In this document: one piece after another, positions 22,671 through 35,700 of the stretch
How positions within the stretch are numbered: position 1 is the stretch's first letter
Layout of the letters: each line of letters starts with the position of its first letter
Assembly: GCF_020497125.1 (NCBI RefSeq)
Contig: NC_059080.1
Span: 47,805,563-47,869,562 of the forward strand
Source of the DNA: Mauremys mutica
Lineage: Eukaryota > Chordata > Testudines > Geoemydidae
Reading direction: 5' to 3'
Length of the DNA stretch: 64,000 nucleotides
Made by a program: the position numbers and the translations under genes
Notes under the pieces: generated by a model
Databases searched by the model: none
What the model saw: the letters and a program-made list of their open reading frames with translations, nothing else
Told to the model about the DNA's origin: nothing

Positions 22671-23852
22671 ATTACACCTCCAGCTGGTGCTGACATTAGC
22701 AACGTTTGCCACAATATTTTTGCCAAATGTTCATCGAAGCTGTGAGTGAATCTTGATGTTGTTGTTTAATGTAACATTTCGAAAATGACTTTGATAAAAA
22801 TGACAGCAGACAATTTTGAGAAAAAATGTCAAACCCTGCAAAATGGCAACAACTTTGAAATATTGCTGGTTTTTTGCACCATTTTCCTAGTTTTTGAGCA
22901 GCCCATGGCCAGAACCCAGTCATGCTGCTCACAACAGGCTGCAAACCTGCCCTGGTGCGGGAATTGACCAAGTGCGCAATCATGCTCCATGGTACCTCTC
23001 TACCCGAGGTAACTGTGAATGGCTACCATACTAGACAATATTTCTTTCAGCATGGCTGTTAGGAGCTGGCAGCCATGCAGCATTTGATGTGCTCAGCAGA
23101 ATTGTTTCAGAATGTTCCTAGTGAAATAAAAATGTCTCGTGTAAAAACAAAGGGTGCAGTGTTCAGCTTTGCGAGGCTCATGTTCAGTGTATCTAGGAGG
23201 AGAGGCAAAGGTAGCGCTAAACCACCTTTTTGTCTCCTCCCCATCCTGGGCTGGCCAGGGGCGAAACTGGTGGCTGGTACAACTTAGAGGAGCCACAGGA
23301 CTGCTCTAAGTTGCAAGAGCTAGAATGGTCCCCTCGCAACGTTGTTGCTGACCAGACTGCAGTAAGGCACAGCTGACTCTGACATGCTTCCTGCAGCAGC
23401 TCAGGATTCTGCCAGCTGTGGGGAATCAGTAATTGCCTCTTCGTGGCAGCTTTAAAGTTCTACGTGCCGCTTTGGCAACACATGGACCTCAGCAGCTCCG
23501 AGGATCTGGCTCCAAATGTTCAGTGTGTGCAGCAATGATGCTAACCAGGTTATGATCATTTTAGGGGATCTGAGGTCCCAATTTGTATCCAGCTCAAGCA
23601 GGTGCCTCCGGAGTCATATAAGTGGAACTAATGTGTCTCACCGTTTACTCTTCTTACCACGTTTGCAAACTGGAATGAAGCACAGTTTCAGAGCACAGCA
23701 GCAAATAAACAGCTCTCCCCCGGCTCTGCTGCTGTACTGTTTTCTTTCCAATGTCACTACTCTGCCTGCAGCTCAGGGCCTTCTTCCTACAGTGCACTGC
23801 AGCCAACACTGGGGCCTGCAATGAGATGCTCGCCCTCTTTGCTGCCTGTCAT

Positions 23853-24690
23853 CTTTCCTACCTACTGAAACCAGAAGTGTGTCCTGCGCTGGCTCTGGCT
23901 TAGTGCTGTGTCTGCACTGGCCCCTCGTTCCCAGACACAGATACCTAGTCCATACTGGATCAGAGTCATGGCCCACACGCAAACCACTCAAATCTGCAGG
24001 GTGGCAGTGGGGAGAGAACCCAGCTATGCCCACCTCAAAGGCACAGGCCTCTGCCACATTAGCTGAAGGCGAATCTGCCAGTCGGAAACACAGCACAGGG
24101 CGGTGGTCTCTCTCATATTCCTGCACCACCACCACCCCGCACAGAGTTCATGCCAGTGTCGGAGAAAAACTCAGTTCTCGCTTTTTTGTTTGGGTGCAGC
24201 AGAGTCAGATACTTTATTCTGTTTAGCAGCTACAACAGGGAGAGAGTGCACTAGGACATAGGGTCTCCCCTTCCTAGACAGGTCTCTCAATAGGTAAACA
24301 ATTACAACAAGCATTTATACTTTTGTTACAGACAATAATAAGCAACAGCTTCATTTTGTTTATACATAGGTCATCCTGATATCTTGTTTTTCTCACTTAA
24401 GAGACGCCAGTCTACATATTGTATTATCTACATAAGGTCGAAAAACAACTTCTCACACAGTTCTTTTCCACTCACCTCACACAATCCTTGCTTCTACAAA
24501 TCTCGCGTTATTAGGGTTACAGTTAGCCTAACTCTTGCTAACAGAGACTGTCATGCATTAAGATCCCCTACAAATCCCTGTCAGTTATTTCTCTACTTCC
24601 ACACCAGCATTGCAAAATGTGAAGTCATCTGTAGCTTGTATTACACATCTTTAACCCTACCTTGATGAATCATGGGACTTTCACAGGCTG
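23853..24690 (-). mobile_element. LTR-like element, copy 1
   Basis: The stretch 23853-24246 is nearly identical to 29596-29989. On the minus strand an AATAAA (near 24213) and U5-like sequence precede it; the sequence to about 24690 may be the U3. No retroviral proteins are recognised. Confidence 0.45.
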
Positions 24691-24796
24691 AGCACCCTGG
24701 AGCCCCAGATTCAGTATGACCTAGATGGTGGCAATATTGCCCTTTCTCAGACAGAGTATATTAAAGGTTGTTTGCTCACTGCTTAGCTAAGATTTG

Positions 24797-25551
24797 AGAT
24801 ACTTAGGACAGAAGAATCCCATGCACCGCACAGGCTGGAGACCGACTGGCTAAGCAGCAGTTCTGCAGAAAAGGACCTGGGGATTACAATGAATGAGAAG
24901 CTAGATATGAGTCAGCAGTGTGCCCTTGCTGCCAAGAAGGCTAATGGCATATTGGGCTGCATTAGTAGGAGTATTGCCAGCAGATCGAGGGAAGTGATTA
25001 TTCTCATCTATCAGGCACTGGTGAGGCCACACCTAGAGTATTGCATCCAGTTTTGGGACCCCCCACTGTAGAAAGGATGTGGACAAATTGGAGAGAGTCC
25101 TGTGGAGGGCAAGAAAAATGATCAAGGGGCTGGGACACATAACTTACGAGGAGAGGCTGAGGGAACTGGGCTTGTTTAGTCTGCAGAAGAGAAGAGTGAG
25201 GGGGGATTTGATAGCAGCCTTCAACTACCTGAATGGGGGGTTCCAAAGAGGATGGAGCTAGGCTGTTCTCAGTGGTGGCAGATGACAGAACAAGAAGCAG
25301 TTGTCTCAAGTTGCAGTGGGGGAGGTCTAGGTTAGATGTTAGGAAAAACTATTTCACTAGGAGGGTGTTGAAGCACTGGAATGGGTTACCTAGGGATGTG
25401 GTGGAATCTCCATCCTTAGAGGTTTTTAAGGCCCGGCTTGACAAAGGCCTGGCTGGGATGATTTAGTTGGTGTTGGTCGTGCTCTGAGCAGGGGGTTGGA
25501 CTAGATGACTTCCTGAGGTCTCTTCCAACCCTAATCTTCTATGATTCTATA
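24797..25551 (+). mobile_element. CR1 LINE 5'-truncated copy
   Basis: Reverse-transcriptase C-terminal part ([40 protein letters not shown] type) through the 3' end cttctatgattctat. Frame breaks lie at about 25070 and 25255. Confidence 0.88.
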
Positions 25552-25649
25552 AAAAAGGGACTGCTACTTGGGCATGACAGTCCTGGGTCTGTTTTAAAAA
25601 TGCCACCTCACTTGAGACAGCTAAACTAGCACCGGCAACTCCTGTAGAG

Positions 25650-25867
25650 CAGAGCTGGCTCCAGGGGTTTTGCTGCCCCAAGCAGCCAAAAAAAAAAAAA
25701 GAAAGCCGCGATCGCGATCTGCGGCAATTCAGCGGGAAGTCCTTCGCTCCGAGTGGGAGTGAGGGACCCTCCACTGAATTGCCGCGGAATACCTGAAAGT
25801 GCCGCCCCGCTCCAGAGTTGCCACCCCAAGCACCTGCTTGATAAGCTGGTGCCTGGAGCCAGCCCTA
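25650..25867. mobile_element. hAT-type MITE with perfect 8-bp target duplication
   Basis: Termini cagagctggctcc and ggagccagcccta are inverted. The 8-mer ctgtagag occurs at 25642-25649 and 25868-25875. The interior shares the gcggcaattcagcgggaag theme with the element at 42197. Confidence 0.82.
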
Positions 25868-26082
25868 CTGTAGAGCCCCTCCCAGATCAAGCAGCAGTGT
25901 AGCGTGCTCATTGTGCACTCTGTGCTCTCACTTTTCTGTCCTGGTGAGTAAGGAGAATGTGCTCCCTCATCCCCACACAGATATTGATGGCGCCCCACTC
26001 AGCCAGAAATTAAACCTCCCACCTGGTCACTGCTAGGAGAGACGCAGAGCTCACCAGAGTCACTGCACTGTCCCATCCGTGG

Positions 26083-27256
26083 TGTGATAGGTTTCCCCCC
26101 TTTCTGGGTGCCACCTGATATACTAGAGTCCCACTGAGCCTGCCCGTTCCACCAGCCTGGGCTCCCTCATCCTGTCCTGCTGATCCAGCCCTCAAGCCTC
26201 CTCTAGCACACACACAGGTAAGGACACATCCAGCTGCAGAATGACACAGACACTGAGATCAGTTCTGTGTGGGAAGAATCAGCTTGGGGATTGCTCAGCA
26301 CCCATGTGCACACCCCCTCAGTACAGCATAAGCTCATGAAAATCGCCCCTCTCCCCCAGTGTGGAGGAAGACATGCACAGCTTTTTGCTCTCCTCTTCCC
26401 CCATTATGAATTGCACAAATTGGGTTTCAGAAAACAAAACAAGTTTATTAACTACAAAGGATAGATTTTAAGTGATTATAAGGGATAGCAAACAGATCAA
26501 AAAAGATTACTGAGCAAATAAAGCAAACACGCAAACTAAGCTTAATACACTAAGGAAACTGGCTACCAGTAATAATTTCTCACCTTAAATGCTATTTTAA
26601 GCAGGTTGCAGGGATTCTTGAAGACAAACTTCTTTTGTTTGCATCTTAGAACTCCAGATATTCCTGTCACAGGCCAGACACCTTCTAGCCAGGGTCCAGT
26701 TCTTCCTCAGTTCAGTCTTAGGTGTTTTTAGCAGTCATCTTGGGCAGGGATTCAGTGAAGAACTGACACTGATTAACTCACTTCCCAGCCTTAAATAGGA
26801 TTGATATATAGTGGGAATCCTTTGTTTCCCATTTTGATCCCCACCCCCCTACTAGTGGAAAAATACCAGCAGTTTAAGATGGTGTCCAGTAGCAGGTGAC
26901 ATGATCACATGACCCTGCAGTGTCAAAGCAGCAGCCCAGAAAGCTTCTCAGGGTGGTGGGATCTTCAAAGTCCTATTGTTCTTCCTAATGGTTTATTGAC
27001 TAACCAGCCAGACTGATTGTATTTTGTCTGGTGGGCATTCCCCAGATGCAAACACTTATGCAATTGTTACATAGTCAATATTCCTAACTTCAGATACAGA
27101 AATGATACATGCACACAAATAGGATAATCACATTCAGTAAATCATAACCTTCCCAATAATATCACACATGACCCATCTTGCATAAAACATATCTTAGTTA
27201 TGCCATATTCATATAATAACAATATCTCTAAGAAGAATATGAGGTGTAGTGTCACA
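26083..27256 (-). mobile_element. Solo LTR (about 1.17 kb)
   Basis: It begins TGTGATAGG and ends GTGTCACA, a TG...CA pair with 5-bp inverted ends (tgtga/tcaca). The flanks cgtgg and catgg agree at 4 of 5, a possible target duplication. Minus-strand AATAAA at about 26440 sets the orientation. No internal coding region is attached. Confidence 0.6.
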
Positions 27257-27837
27257 CATGGGTTAGCATGTGACCCAAAACCCCTGTTTGGAAAGACTGC
27301 TGCAGGCCCCCATATCCCCGCGCCAGCAGTCATAGGTGAGGTATCACAGCCCTGCAGCCATCAGTGATTGTACCCTTTTTTGATGCATTTAATAGAGATG
27401 TTTCAAGACTCCTTTGAATGGCCTGCATTCCACCCCTTCCCCTCTCCTCCCGTCCCGCAGAAACTGGTCTGCTTTACGGCCTGCAAACAACAGAGCCTAG
27501 TGTCCAGACCATGTGTGGGACATGTTCACAGCTCATTTTACATGCGCTGCAAACCCTTTGGACCCAGAGGAAGTATCCAAGCCAAAGGTATTGTGCTCCT
27601 CTCCACCCTGTTCCACCAATACCTGGCAAGCAGCCTGCCATAGCATACAGGAAACCATCTCCCTATGCTCAGCTGTCCCTCCCTGGGCTGACCAGGCTTG
27701 TGTATGGTGGGAAGTCACTGCCAGCAGTTGGCTGGGTTAGTTTCACTTGGTTACTGACTGCTGGGCCTCAAGGGGAAGTCCTATAGACAGGCAAGAGGCC
27801 ACACATTGACTTCCCATTCGTACTGCTTTGTTTTCAG

Positions 27838-27907
27838 GGACGGCTGGAGGTTTCATTCCCATGACTTCATCTACAAGGTCCTTCCCTCTGACGGGGAGCG
27901 AGAGTGA
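27838..27907 (+). other. Orphan terminal-exon candidate (weak)
   Basis: After a good acceptor (ctgctttgttttcag) a 22-codon frame reads DGWRFHSHDFIYKVLPSDGE then RE and a TGA. I do not recognise it, and the required phase does not match any KLHL30 donor. It may be chance. It is recorded because it is the only non-repeat stretch between KLHL30 and ERFE that looks splice-competent. Confidence 0.2.
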
Positions 27908-29595
27908 ACAGCTTGGCTACATCAGTCTGCTGGGAGCTGTGGGCCAAGACAGTGACACAAGAGCTCAAGAATGAGGATTAGATTTCACTGGAGCGTGAAG
28001 GAGAGGAAGGGGAAGAGTCCAGCTTTCTTCACTCCCCTCCCCCCGTGCTCTTTACGTTTCCACACATCCGTCCCAGCTGAGCCTCCTCAAAGGTGCCCAA
28101 CAACACAGCCCTTAATGTTTAAACTAACTGGTTGATTTATGAGGAAGGGAGACTTAAAAATTGATTGCTGGTCTCTATCTATGCAGGGTCTGCTTTCAGA
28201 ATGACCTTTGACCGCGATGACACTGCAGAATGCCACTCCAGTGGTCAGACTGGACTATTCTCATACACCAAGCATGGGTAATAATATTACCGTCTCAGCA
28301 CCGTGCTGCAATCAGAGCAGGCAAGTGCTCTGCAGCCCTGCCATACCAGGCTATGGCACAGCGCAGAGATATCATTACATGTGGATTTGCTGGAAGACTA
28401 AACCAATTAGATCTGGCCCTCTGGCAGCCCCTATGACATCATTAATATTGCACACTGTTTAGGAAAATAACTTGGTCCACATGACAACAAGTCCAAGTCA
28501 CCTCCATTAGCCTGCTGAACAGAATTCCAGCAAGCGTGTCATCCTGTTGGAAGGTTTTAATGATGTCACAGGTGCTATTACCAGACCGTGTCAGCTGGCT
28601 CATTCCACCTTGTTGCTCCAGAGTGACCAAGTACCTGACCCTAATGAAGAGGGGTTTGTAGGTCTAGAGATGGCTCCGCTTGTACCCTATGGCACATGGA
28701 ATTACTCTGCTTGCCAAGCCCTCACTGTTTATTGAGCCACCACTGTAAGGAGCTCTCACTAACATTCAGCATGTAGGAAACCTAGCTAGCCCTTGGATAA
28801 TGGTCTCTTGGGAACACCTTGCTCTTAGTGTGTCAGGACCATGTCATGGAGAGTCACATTTGCAAGCTATATTCACACACTGAACCTAAAATAGCGGGAG
28901 CCATGCATAGTGCTCAATACAGCTGCTGAGTGTGAGCCACCCACTGATGCCCCAAGATTCCACAGGTGCTGAGTGCAGGGAGAGAGATGGGCGCTCTGGA
29001 TGGCCTTAGTCTGTGTGTGCAGCCCAAGTCACCCCAGAATGCAGAGGCTGAGGACAATAACTTCTGAGAGTGAGAGAAACAGCCCACTGATGTCAAGGGA
29101 AAGATTCCCATCAACATCCATGGGATTTGGCTCAGTCCCATAGGGTGCAGCAAGCCAAGAGGACTGAGAAGAGCATAGGACATAAGCAAGGGTGTGGGGA
29201 GGACAAAGAACTTGAACATGGTGTGATAAAAGCCAAAGGGGCAGGGAAGGGAGTCAGGGTAACTGGGGAAAAGATGAGTATAACTGCAGTATTTTTGACA
29301 GTGTGGAGAGAGAAGAGGGTGGCTGGAAAAGAGGTTACAGTAATCACGACAGGAGATGGCCAAGGGATGACCAAGGCTTATAGCGGCAAGGGCAGTGAGG
29401 ACAGGGCACGCTTTGAGCTGATACAGAGCACAGCTGAACAAAGACATTGGTAGGTTGTGATTTCTATGCACTGTTGTCTATTTATCATTGGTTGTTATTT
29501 ATTCCAACACATTTGGGCTCCAGGTTGTTCATGCACTATTTGGCAAGGCACTGTTTGTGGAGTATGGTGAGTTACTGTCACAGGGGGTGGCTGGC

Positions 29596-29989
29596 CTTTC
29601 CTACCTACTGAAACCAGAAGTGTGTCCTGCGCTGGCTCTGGCTTAGTGCTGTGTCTGCACTGGCCCCTCGTTCCCAGACACAGATACCTAGTCCATACTG
29701 GATCAGAGTCATGGCCCACACGCAAACCACTCAAATCTGCAGGGTGGCAGTGGGGAGAGAACCCAGCTATGCCCACCTCAAAGGCACAGGCCTCTGCCAC
29801 ATTAGCTGAAGGCGAATCTGCCAGTCGGAAACACAGCACAGGGTGGTGGTCTTTCTCTCATTCCTGCACCACCACCACCCCGCACAGAGTTCATGCCAGT
29901 GTCGGAGAAAAACTCAGTTCTCGCTTTTTTGTTTGGGTGCAACAGAGTCAGATACTTTATTCTGTTTAGCAGCTACAACAGAGAGAGAG
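29596..29989 (-). repeat. LTR-like segment, copy 2
   Basis: About 98-99% identical to 23853-24246 at a constant offset of 5743 bp. It lacks the U3-like part of copy 1. Confidence 0.7.
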
Positions 29990-32577
29990 ACAGGAGAAGG
30001 CCAGAAATGTGCCTGGGTGTGGTGGCAGACGCCGGAGTGTGGTATGTGCTACATTAGTGACCTAGATCTTGAGAGATTTTAAGGCCTACATGCACTGGGG
30101 GTGAGCCTGGACTGATTGGGGCCTTTGGTTGTGGATTATTTATTTTTGTAACAATCTGGCCTCAAGGAGGTATTATTAAGGGAAGAGAGCCTGTTGTGCC
30201 GGCCTTAGGGGGCCAAGAGGGGATGTGGGATTTAATGCTGGTGTTAGGCCCCCAGCCACAAGGGGGTTCTCAGGTATAAGGGGGGACTCATGCACAGTCA
30301 CGTCAGTCATATGCAATGGCAGATTAGCCACTGGGCCAACTGGGCCCATGCCCAGGGGCCCCAGCCAATTGGGGAGCCCTGGAAAAATGGGCACCCCCCC
30401 GCATCACAACCTGTTCCGCCTGCCTGGCGCTCCTGCCAGGGAGTGGGGGAAGTCCCTGTGCCCTGACCCCATTTCCCTGGCAGAAGCACTGGGGAGGAGG
30501 GTGGGGGAGACTGCAGGCAGAAGGGGTGGGGTGGGGCCCCCATTTGCTCTGGCCCAGGGCCTCACAAAGTGGTAATCTGCCTCTGGTCACATGATATGGT
30601 TTCTGCTCCATGATTGGAACAACAAAAATCTTTGGTGTTCCCCAAGATGACTCAGGAGAAATCGTGGTTCCATTGACTTCAGTGGGGCTGGGATCCCACT
30701 CTCTGTCTCTTTAGAGGCTCCACTCTCTTGTTTCAAGCTAAGCACATGTTTATGTGCTTTGCTGGATTGGGGACACAGTGCTCAGCACCTGGCAAGACTG
30801 AGAGCTACGCATGGGATGAGTTCCCTGCTCCACAGCCACTGGCCAGCCCTGGCAATTGGGCCCAGTATTTCTGGTGTATATTTGATAAAATCCTGCTCTT
30901 CCCTGTGTGCTCCTGGGGGACCCAAGCCAGTTTTAACCCAACGCCCATGTGGGTAGGGGAGACTACTGGCTTTGGGGTTGGCACTAGCTACTTCCATGCC
31001 CTAGGCAGGACTGACCCGATTCTAGGATGGCCAGAGTAATGTTGTCATAGCAGCTCCAAGCCCTGGCAGCTGTTGCTGCCTGGTCAGGAGAGGGGACTCC
31101 CTTAAAGGGTAAAGCCCTAGTGTGTCCCAGCAGGAAACTGAGCAAGTTAGAACCCCTCCTATGAGTTCAGCACCCACCAATGTGGCATATCTCTATGTGC
31201 TCATGGTAACTGAAGGCCAGATCTTCCTTCACTAATGAGTGGAGCAATCCATGCCCACCTCAGCCATGCCCATCCTATCCGTAGCCAGTGAGGCACTGGC
31301 AACTGGATGCTCAGGATGGCCCATGGAAGGGTCTGGGGAGCTCAAGGGGGAAATGATGCAGCGCCTCCAGTTAATAAGTGGTGCAGTCAGCTGTCTTGAG
31401 CAGGAATACCCTATGGTCCCGCTGAAGCCTTGCTGAAGAATCACTTGCATAAAGCATGCAGAGTCCTGGATGGGGTTAGTTCTTTGCTGGGCAAATAGGG
31501 GCCATTGCCTCTCAGGATGAGCTGGTAGCTCCAGCCACTGCTGCCATAGCCAGACACGCAGTGAGGGTCACTCAGATCACTGTGGGCTGAAAGGAGTCTA
31601 GAGGCTGCTGGCTTTGGATTTGCTTCAGTCCCCTCGCCTGTGGCCCTCTCCATGAAAATTGCCTTCTACTTAGTGTGACTGGAGCCTCTGTGCACCTGTC
31701 CCTGGGTTCCCAGCTGCCAGTCTCTAGCTCATGGAGCCAGAGGCTGGAAATGGTTGCACCTAACAATTGGAGCCAGGAGGGGGCTCTCTGGCTCCCCGAA
31801 GTGCGTGCGTGAGGCAGTGCCTATGAGGCGGGGAATTCAAGCTCATTAAAAGGAGTGGATGTAAGCAAGAATATCAGACAGAGACAGCCAAGGTCTGCTG
31901 CACCAGGAGCAGTGCCCACAGAAAGCCAGGGAGAGAGAGGGCAGTGCACCAGTCCTGGGTGTCTCTCATGAGCCACAGATCCCAGCCAGGGCCAGGCTGG
32001 AGTGAGAGCCACCAGCAGAGAAACTGGGCATTCTACTGCCCCCTCCAGCTGTGAAGGGAAGGAGCACAGGAGAGCTGCTGGGAAGAGACTGTATTTACAG
32101 CTCCAAAGGCAGCCCAAGAAAGGAGGCAAGCAAGGGAGATAGCCCTCTCCCAGTTGGACTCAGCCCCAGCCGGTGGGTTTTTAAGCCCACGCCCAGACTC
32201 TTGGTCCAAGCTCTCACGAGCGTATGGGAGCAGGGAGTACTCTGAAGTACAGGGTCATTTCTCTAAGGGATCCTTGAGCCTACACAATGTGCTTTCCCCC
32301 CACAAAGTAGGACGCATTGCCCTCTCCTCGGGCCAGGTGGCTCAGCTGTCGAGTACCAGCCAGCTGTTCTGCAAGGGCAACCCAACTCCTGAGCTGGTGC
32401 TGATGGGAGGACAGGCCTGACATTGCTGGAATATCATCTCTTCCCCCAAACACGCCATTCCTGACAGGACACAGTCTGATTTCTTCTTGCTCTTATGGGC
32501 AATGCCTGCCTCTGAGTGGCCATAGAAACTCTGGCTCCTCGAGAGAAGGGACCACCTCTTTGGTGCCGTGTTGAAGG

Positions 32578-32772
32578 ATGGCTGGATCCCTCCCTGCCAG
32601 CCGCTGGCTCCTATTACTGTGTGTGGGATTCCTGGCAGTGGCCTTGTGTGTTGGCTCAGTGGGGTCAGAGAAACTTGGAAGGAGAAGAAGCCGAGAGAAG
32701 ACATCCCAGTGGAATGAGTATCCCACAGGCCAGGGAAAAAGCAGCATGCTTCTGCCAGCCTCTAACGACCCG
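32578..32772 (+). CDS. ERFE: ERFE exon 1: signal peptide and N-terminus
   Basis: It starts at ATG 32578 in the strong context gaaggATGg and encodes [10 protein letters not shown] followed by a hydrophobic run ([15 protein letters not shown]), a classic signal peptide. After the likely cleavage near residues 26-30 come the basic GRRRSR and a polar tail ending PASNDP. The donor is gtaagc, phase 0. Confidence 0.9.
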
Positions 32773-35700
32773 GTAAGCATTTATTCTACCAGCACCTAGT
32801 TGTAGGGAATTGAGCACAGATCTAAACTCAGAGCAACCAAAGCAGGAAAGTGGGTGATGCGCAGAGAGTCTAATTTCTGAGCTGAGTGAATGTGATTGCA
32901 AGTAAAATCTACTCAGGGATTTTGAGTTGTGTGATGACTTTTTACACACACATGCACACACAGTGAGTAACTGGGGTGAGGGGTAGGGATGGTTTTGTAC
33001 TTTTTCACCTTTGGGTGACTATGTTTGTTTATTGTCAATGAGCAACTGACTTTTGCCATGAGAAAGACTCTAGCATATTGAGGGGACCAAACCAAGCTCT
33101 GTGAAAGCAAGCCTACTGGCTCATAAAATGTTAGCAAGTGCCCCAAATCTTTTCCAGTTTTGTCATAAATATTTTGCAGAGCAAACATTTTCTCAGCTCT
33201 GTTGAAAACATACAATCACAGAGTTTGTCTTGCAGCTTATAGGTTACAGCTGATCAAGTGTGTCACATAAAAACTGCAGTGGGGTTGACCTGTGGTCCAC
33301 CTGATCAGGAACCTGTCTCCAAGTACAGATACTCCAGAGGCAGGGGCAAGAATCCTCATAATGGACAATTATGGAGAGACAGTTTCTTCCTTTCCCCAAG
33401 CAGTTAGTGACAGCTTATATCCTAAACATTAGGTTTCAGAGCCCGTCTAAAATTTTGCATGTTATCTAATGTCACCGTTGATGTCATTCTGATTAACTGT
33501 ACGACCATCTAATCCTTTGTTCAATTCAGCTAAGCTTTTGGCCTCACTAATACCTTGTGGCAATGAGTTCCATAGATCAACTGTGCATTATACAAAAAAA
33601 AATCCTTTGATCTTTTTTTAAATTGGTAGCCTTTCACTCGCACTGACTGTCCCTTTATTCTTATGTTACAAGAAGGTAATTGTGAGTTCCTGGTTGACCA
33701 TATCTGTGCTACTTTAAAAACAAATCCAAATGCAGGGGTGATGTGCAAAGGTGACTGTAAGTAGGTTTGTGGGAGGTTAAGATAATATAATTTAACCTGA
33801 GGGGTGTAAATTATCCCAATCTAGACTCTAATCCACTACCACCAAATTTGCCGCAATAATTTGCTAACCCATATTCCCACATGAGTGCAGACAAGCTCCG
33901 AAGGATAAAACTGAATTGCTCTAAGAGGAGACCTAAACTCCAGCCCTCACATAGTCTGTCCTTTTGGAGCAGTTGATGGACCAGGAGGCTCAGTCCTTAC
34001 CCGCCCAGAAATCCCTTCCATTTATCTGCTCAAGCAGTTATTAAAGGTGCTATTGGCAGGGTTAAACTCTCTCCCAGATGAGAGTGCTGCTCAGGAGAAT
34101 GAATTTCCTACCCCCGTTCCTCTGCTCTCAGACCAGGGGAAAGACAGAAGCTATGTCCAATAGTTTGTGAATGGGTGGAAAACTTACGGCTAGTGATGCC
34201 AGCTGTTACTGTTTGACAGGGGTCTTCTTTTATATCCCACCCGACCCCCGGGGGCCTTCTTTGGCATCATTCCAACAATGCCCACTGCACTGGGCTAGGG
34301 AGATTCGTAAATGCCTTAAATTTGGTGAGCTGTATAGCTGGGGGAGCCCAACTAGGGCAGCTTTGCAAATCAGTCAGCACAGAAACAAATTTGCTGCTTA
34401 AAAAATGTGTGGACCTTGGGGGCTCTGCCAGCAGGTCCTGCTCAGAGAGGCTGGGAGAGTCCAAAGTGCTGCACCAGCAATCTGGAAAGTGCCCTAGCTC
34501 ACTGTGGATGTAAAGGCAGGCAAAAAGTGAGCCAGCTGTGAGGCTAGCCATACCAATGACTTGGGATCTTCAGGCTATTCCAAATTAGCAGCAGCATTGC
34601 ACAGAACACTAGTTTAAAATACTGGGAACACAATACACTGGACTCACTGCAGTGGTGTTTTATAGTGCTGCTCCAGGAGTGCATATTAAAAATTCAGCTT
34701 CCATGATCATTCAGGCCTGTTCTTACCCAAAATTAACTTGCAGCAAATCTCAGTGTGGAGCTGTTGGGTACATAGGCTTGGAAGGATTAGGATTTTATTG
34801 GTAAATGTCAATAAATGTTGATTTTTGCCATACACGCACAAACCAACAAAAAAGTATTTCCATTGATGATCACTGAAATTTACAGATAGGCAAAGTAAGA
34901 AAAATGCTGTTTGAGAAATTATTTGAGTTTTGATTTAAGGATATTCACGTTGTATTGTTTGCCATGGGATGTTGACAATTTGAGTTTTAACAGTTATAAA
35001 GCGTTAACTTTTGGAATCGCAATGTCTGCTAGCATTAGCAGACACCCCTGCCACAATTTTCTGCAGACGTGGACATTTAAATTGATAAAACTCTAAACAA
35101 ATGGTTAAAAATAAAATTGATATTATCCCTCAGAATTATAAACTGAGTTCTGCCCCGCCTAATTATACACTTGGGCAATCAGCCTTTGTTACAACTTTTT
35201 TCTAGAGCTCTTCTGCTTCTCACTCACCAATTTGTAAGCACCTAGAGGGTTATAAGAAATAGCCAGGATGGATTTGTCAAGAACAAATCATGCCAAACCA
35301 ACCTAATTTCCTTCTTTGACAGGTTTAGTGGATAGAGGGGAAGCTGTAGACATGATATGTCTTGATTTGTAGTAAGGCTTTTGAAACAGTGCCACATGGC
35401 ATGAGCAAACTACAGAAATGCTGTCTAGATTAAATTACCATAAAATGGGTGAACAACTGGTTAAAAGATCACAATCAAAGAGTAGTTATCAACGGTTCAC
35501 CGTCACACTGGGAGGGTATATCTAGTGGGGTGCTGCAGGGCTCTGTCCTGAGTCTGGAACTAGTCAATATTTTAATGGATGACTTGGATAATGGAGTGGA
35601 GAGTGTGCTTATAAAATGTATGGGAGACACTAAAATGGCACTTTGGAGGACAGGATTAGAACTGAACATGACCTTGACAAATTGGAGAATTGGTCTGAAA

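Larger units (their letters stand above)
27257..32577. other. Intergenic sequence upstream of ERFE
   Basis: Holds the orphan exon candidate and LTR-like copy 2. The remaining sequence (28-29.5 kb and 30-32.5 kb) shows no recognised gene. The ERFE promoter and 5' UTR must lie in the last part; no TATA box or clear STAT5 palindrome was noticed near the ATG. Confidence 0.4.

Noticed and set aside
23773..24226. 115-120-codon ORFs on both strands, repeated at 29495-29969
   Set aside because: They recur only because the LTR-like segment is duplicated; both strands are open and no protein family is recognised.
29127..29471. Long ORFs on both strands near 29.1-29.5 kb
   Set aside because: No recognisable domain, no splice-site support, both strands open; treated as chance.
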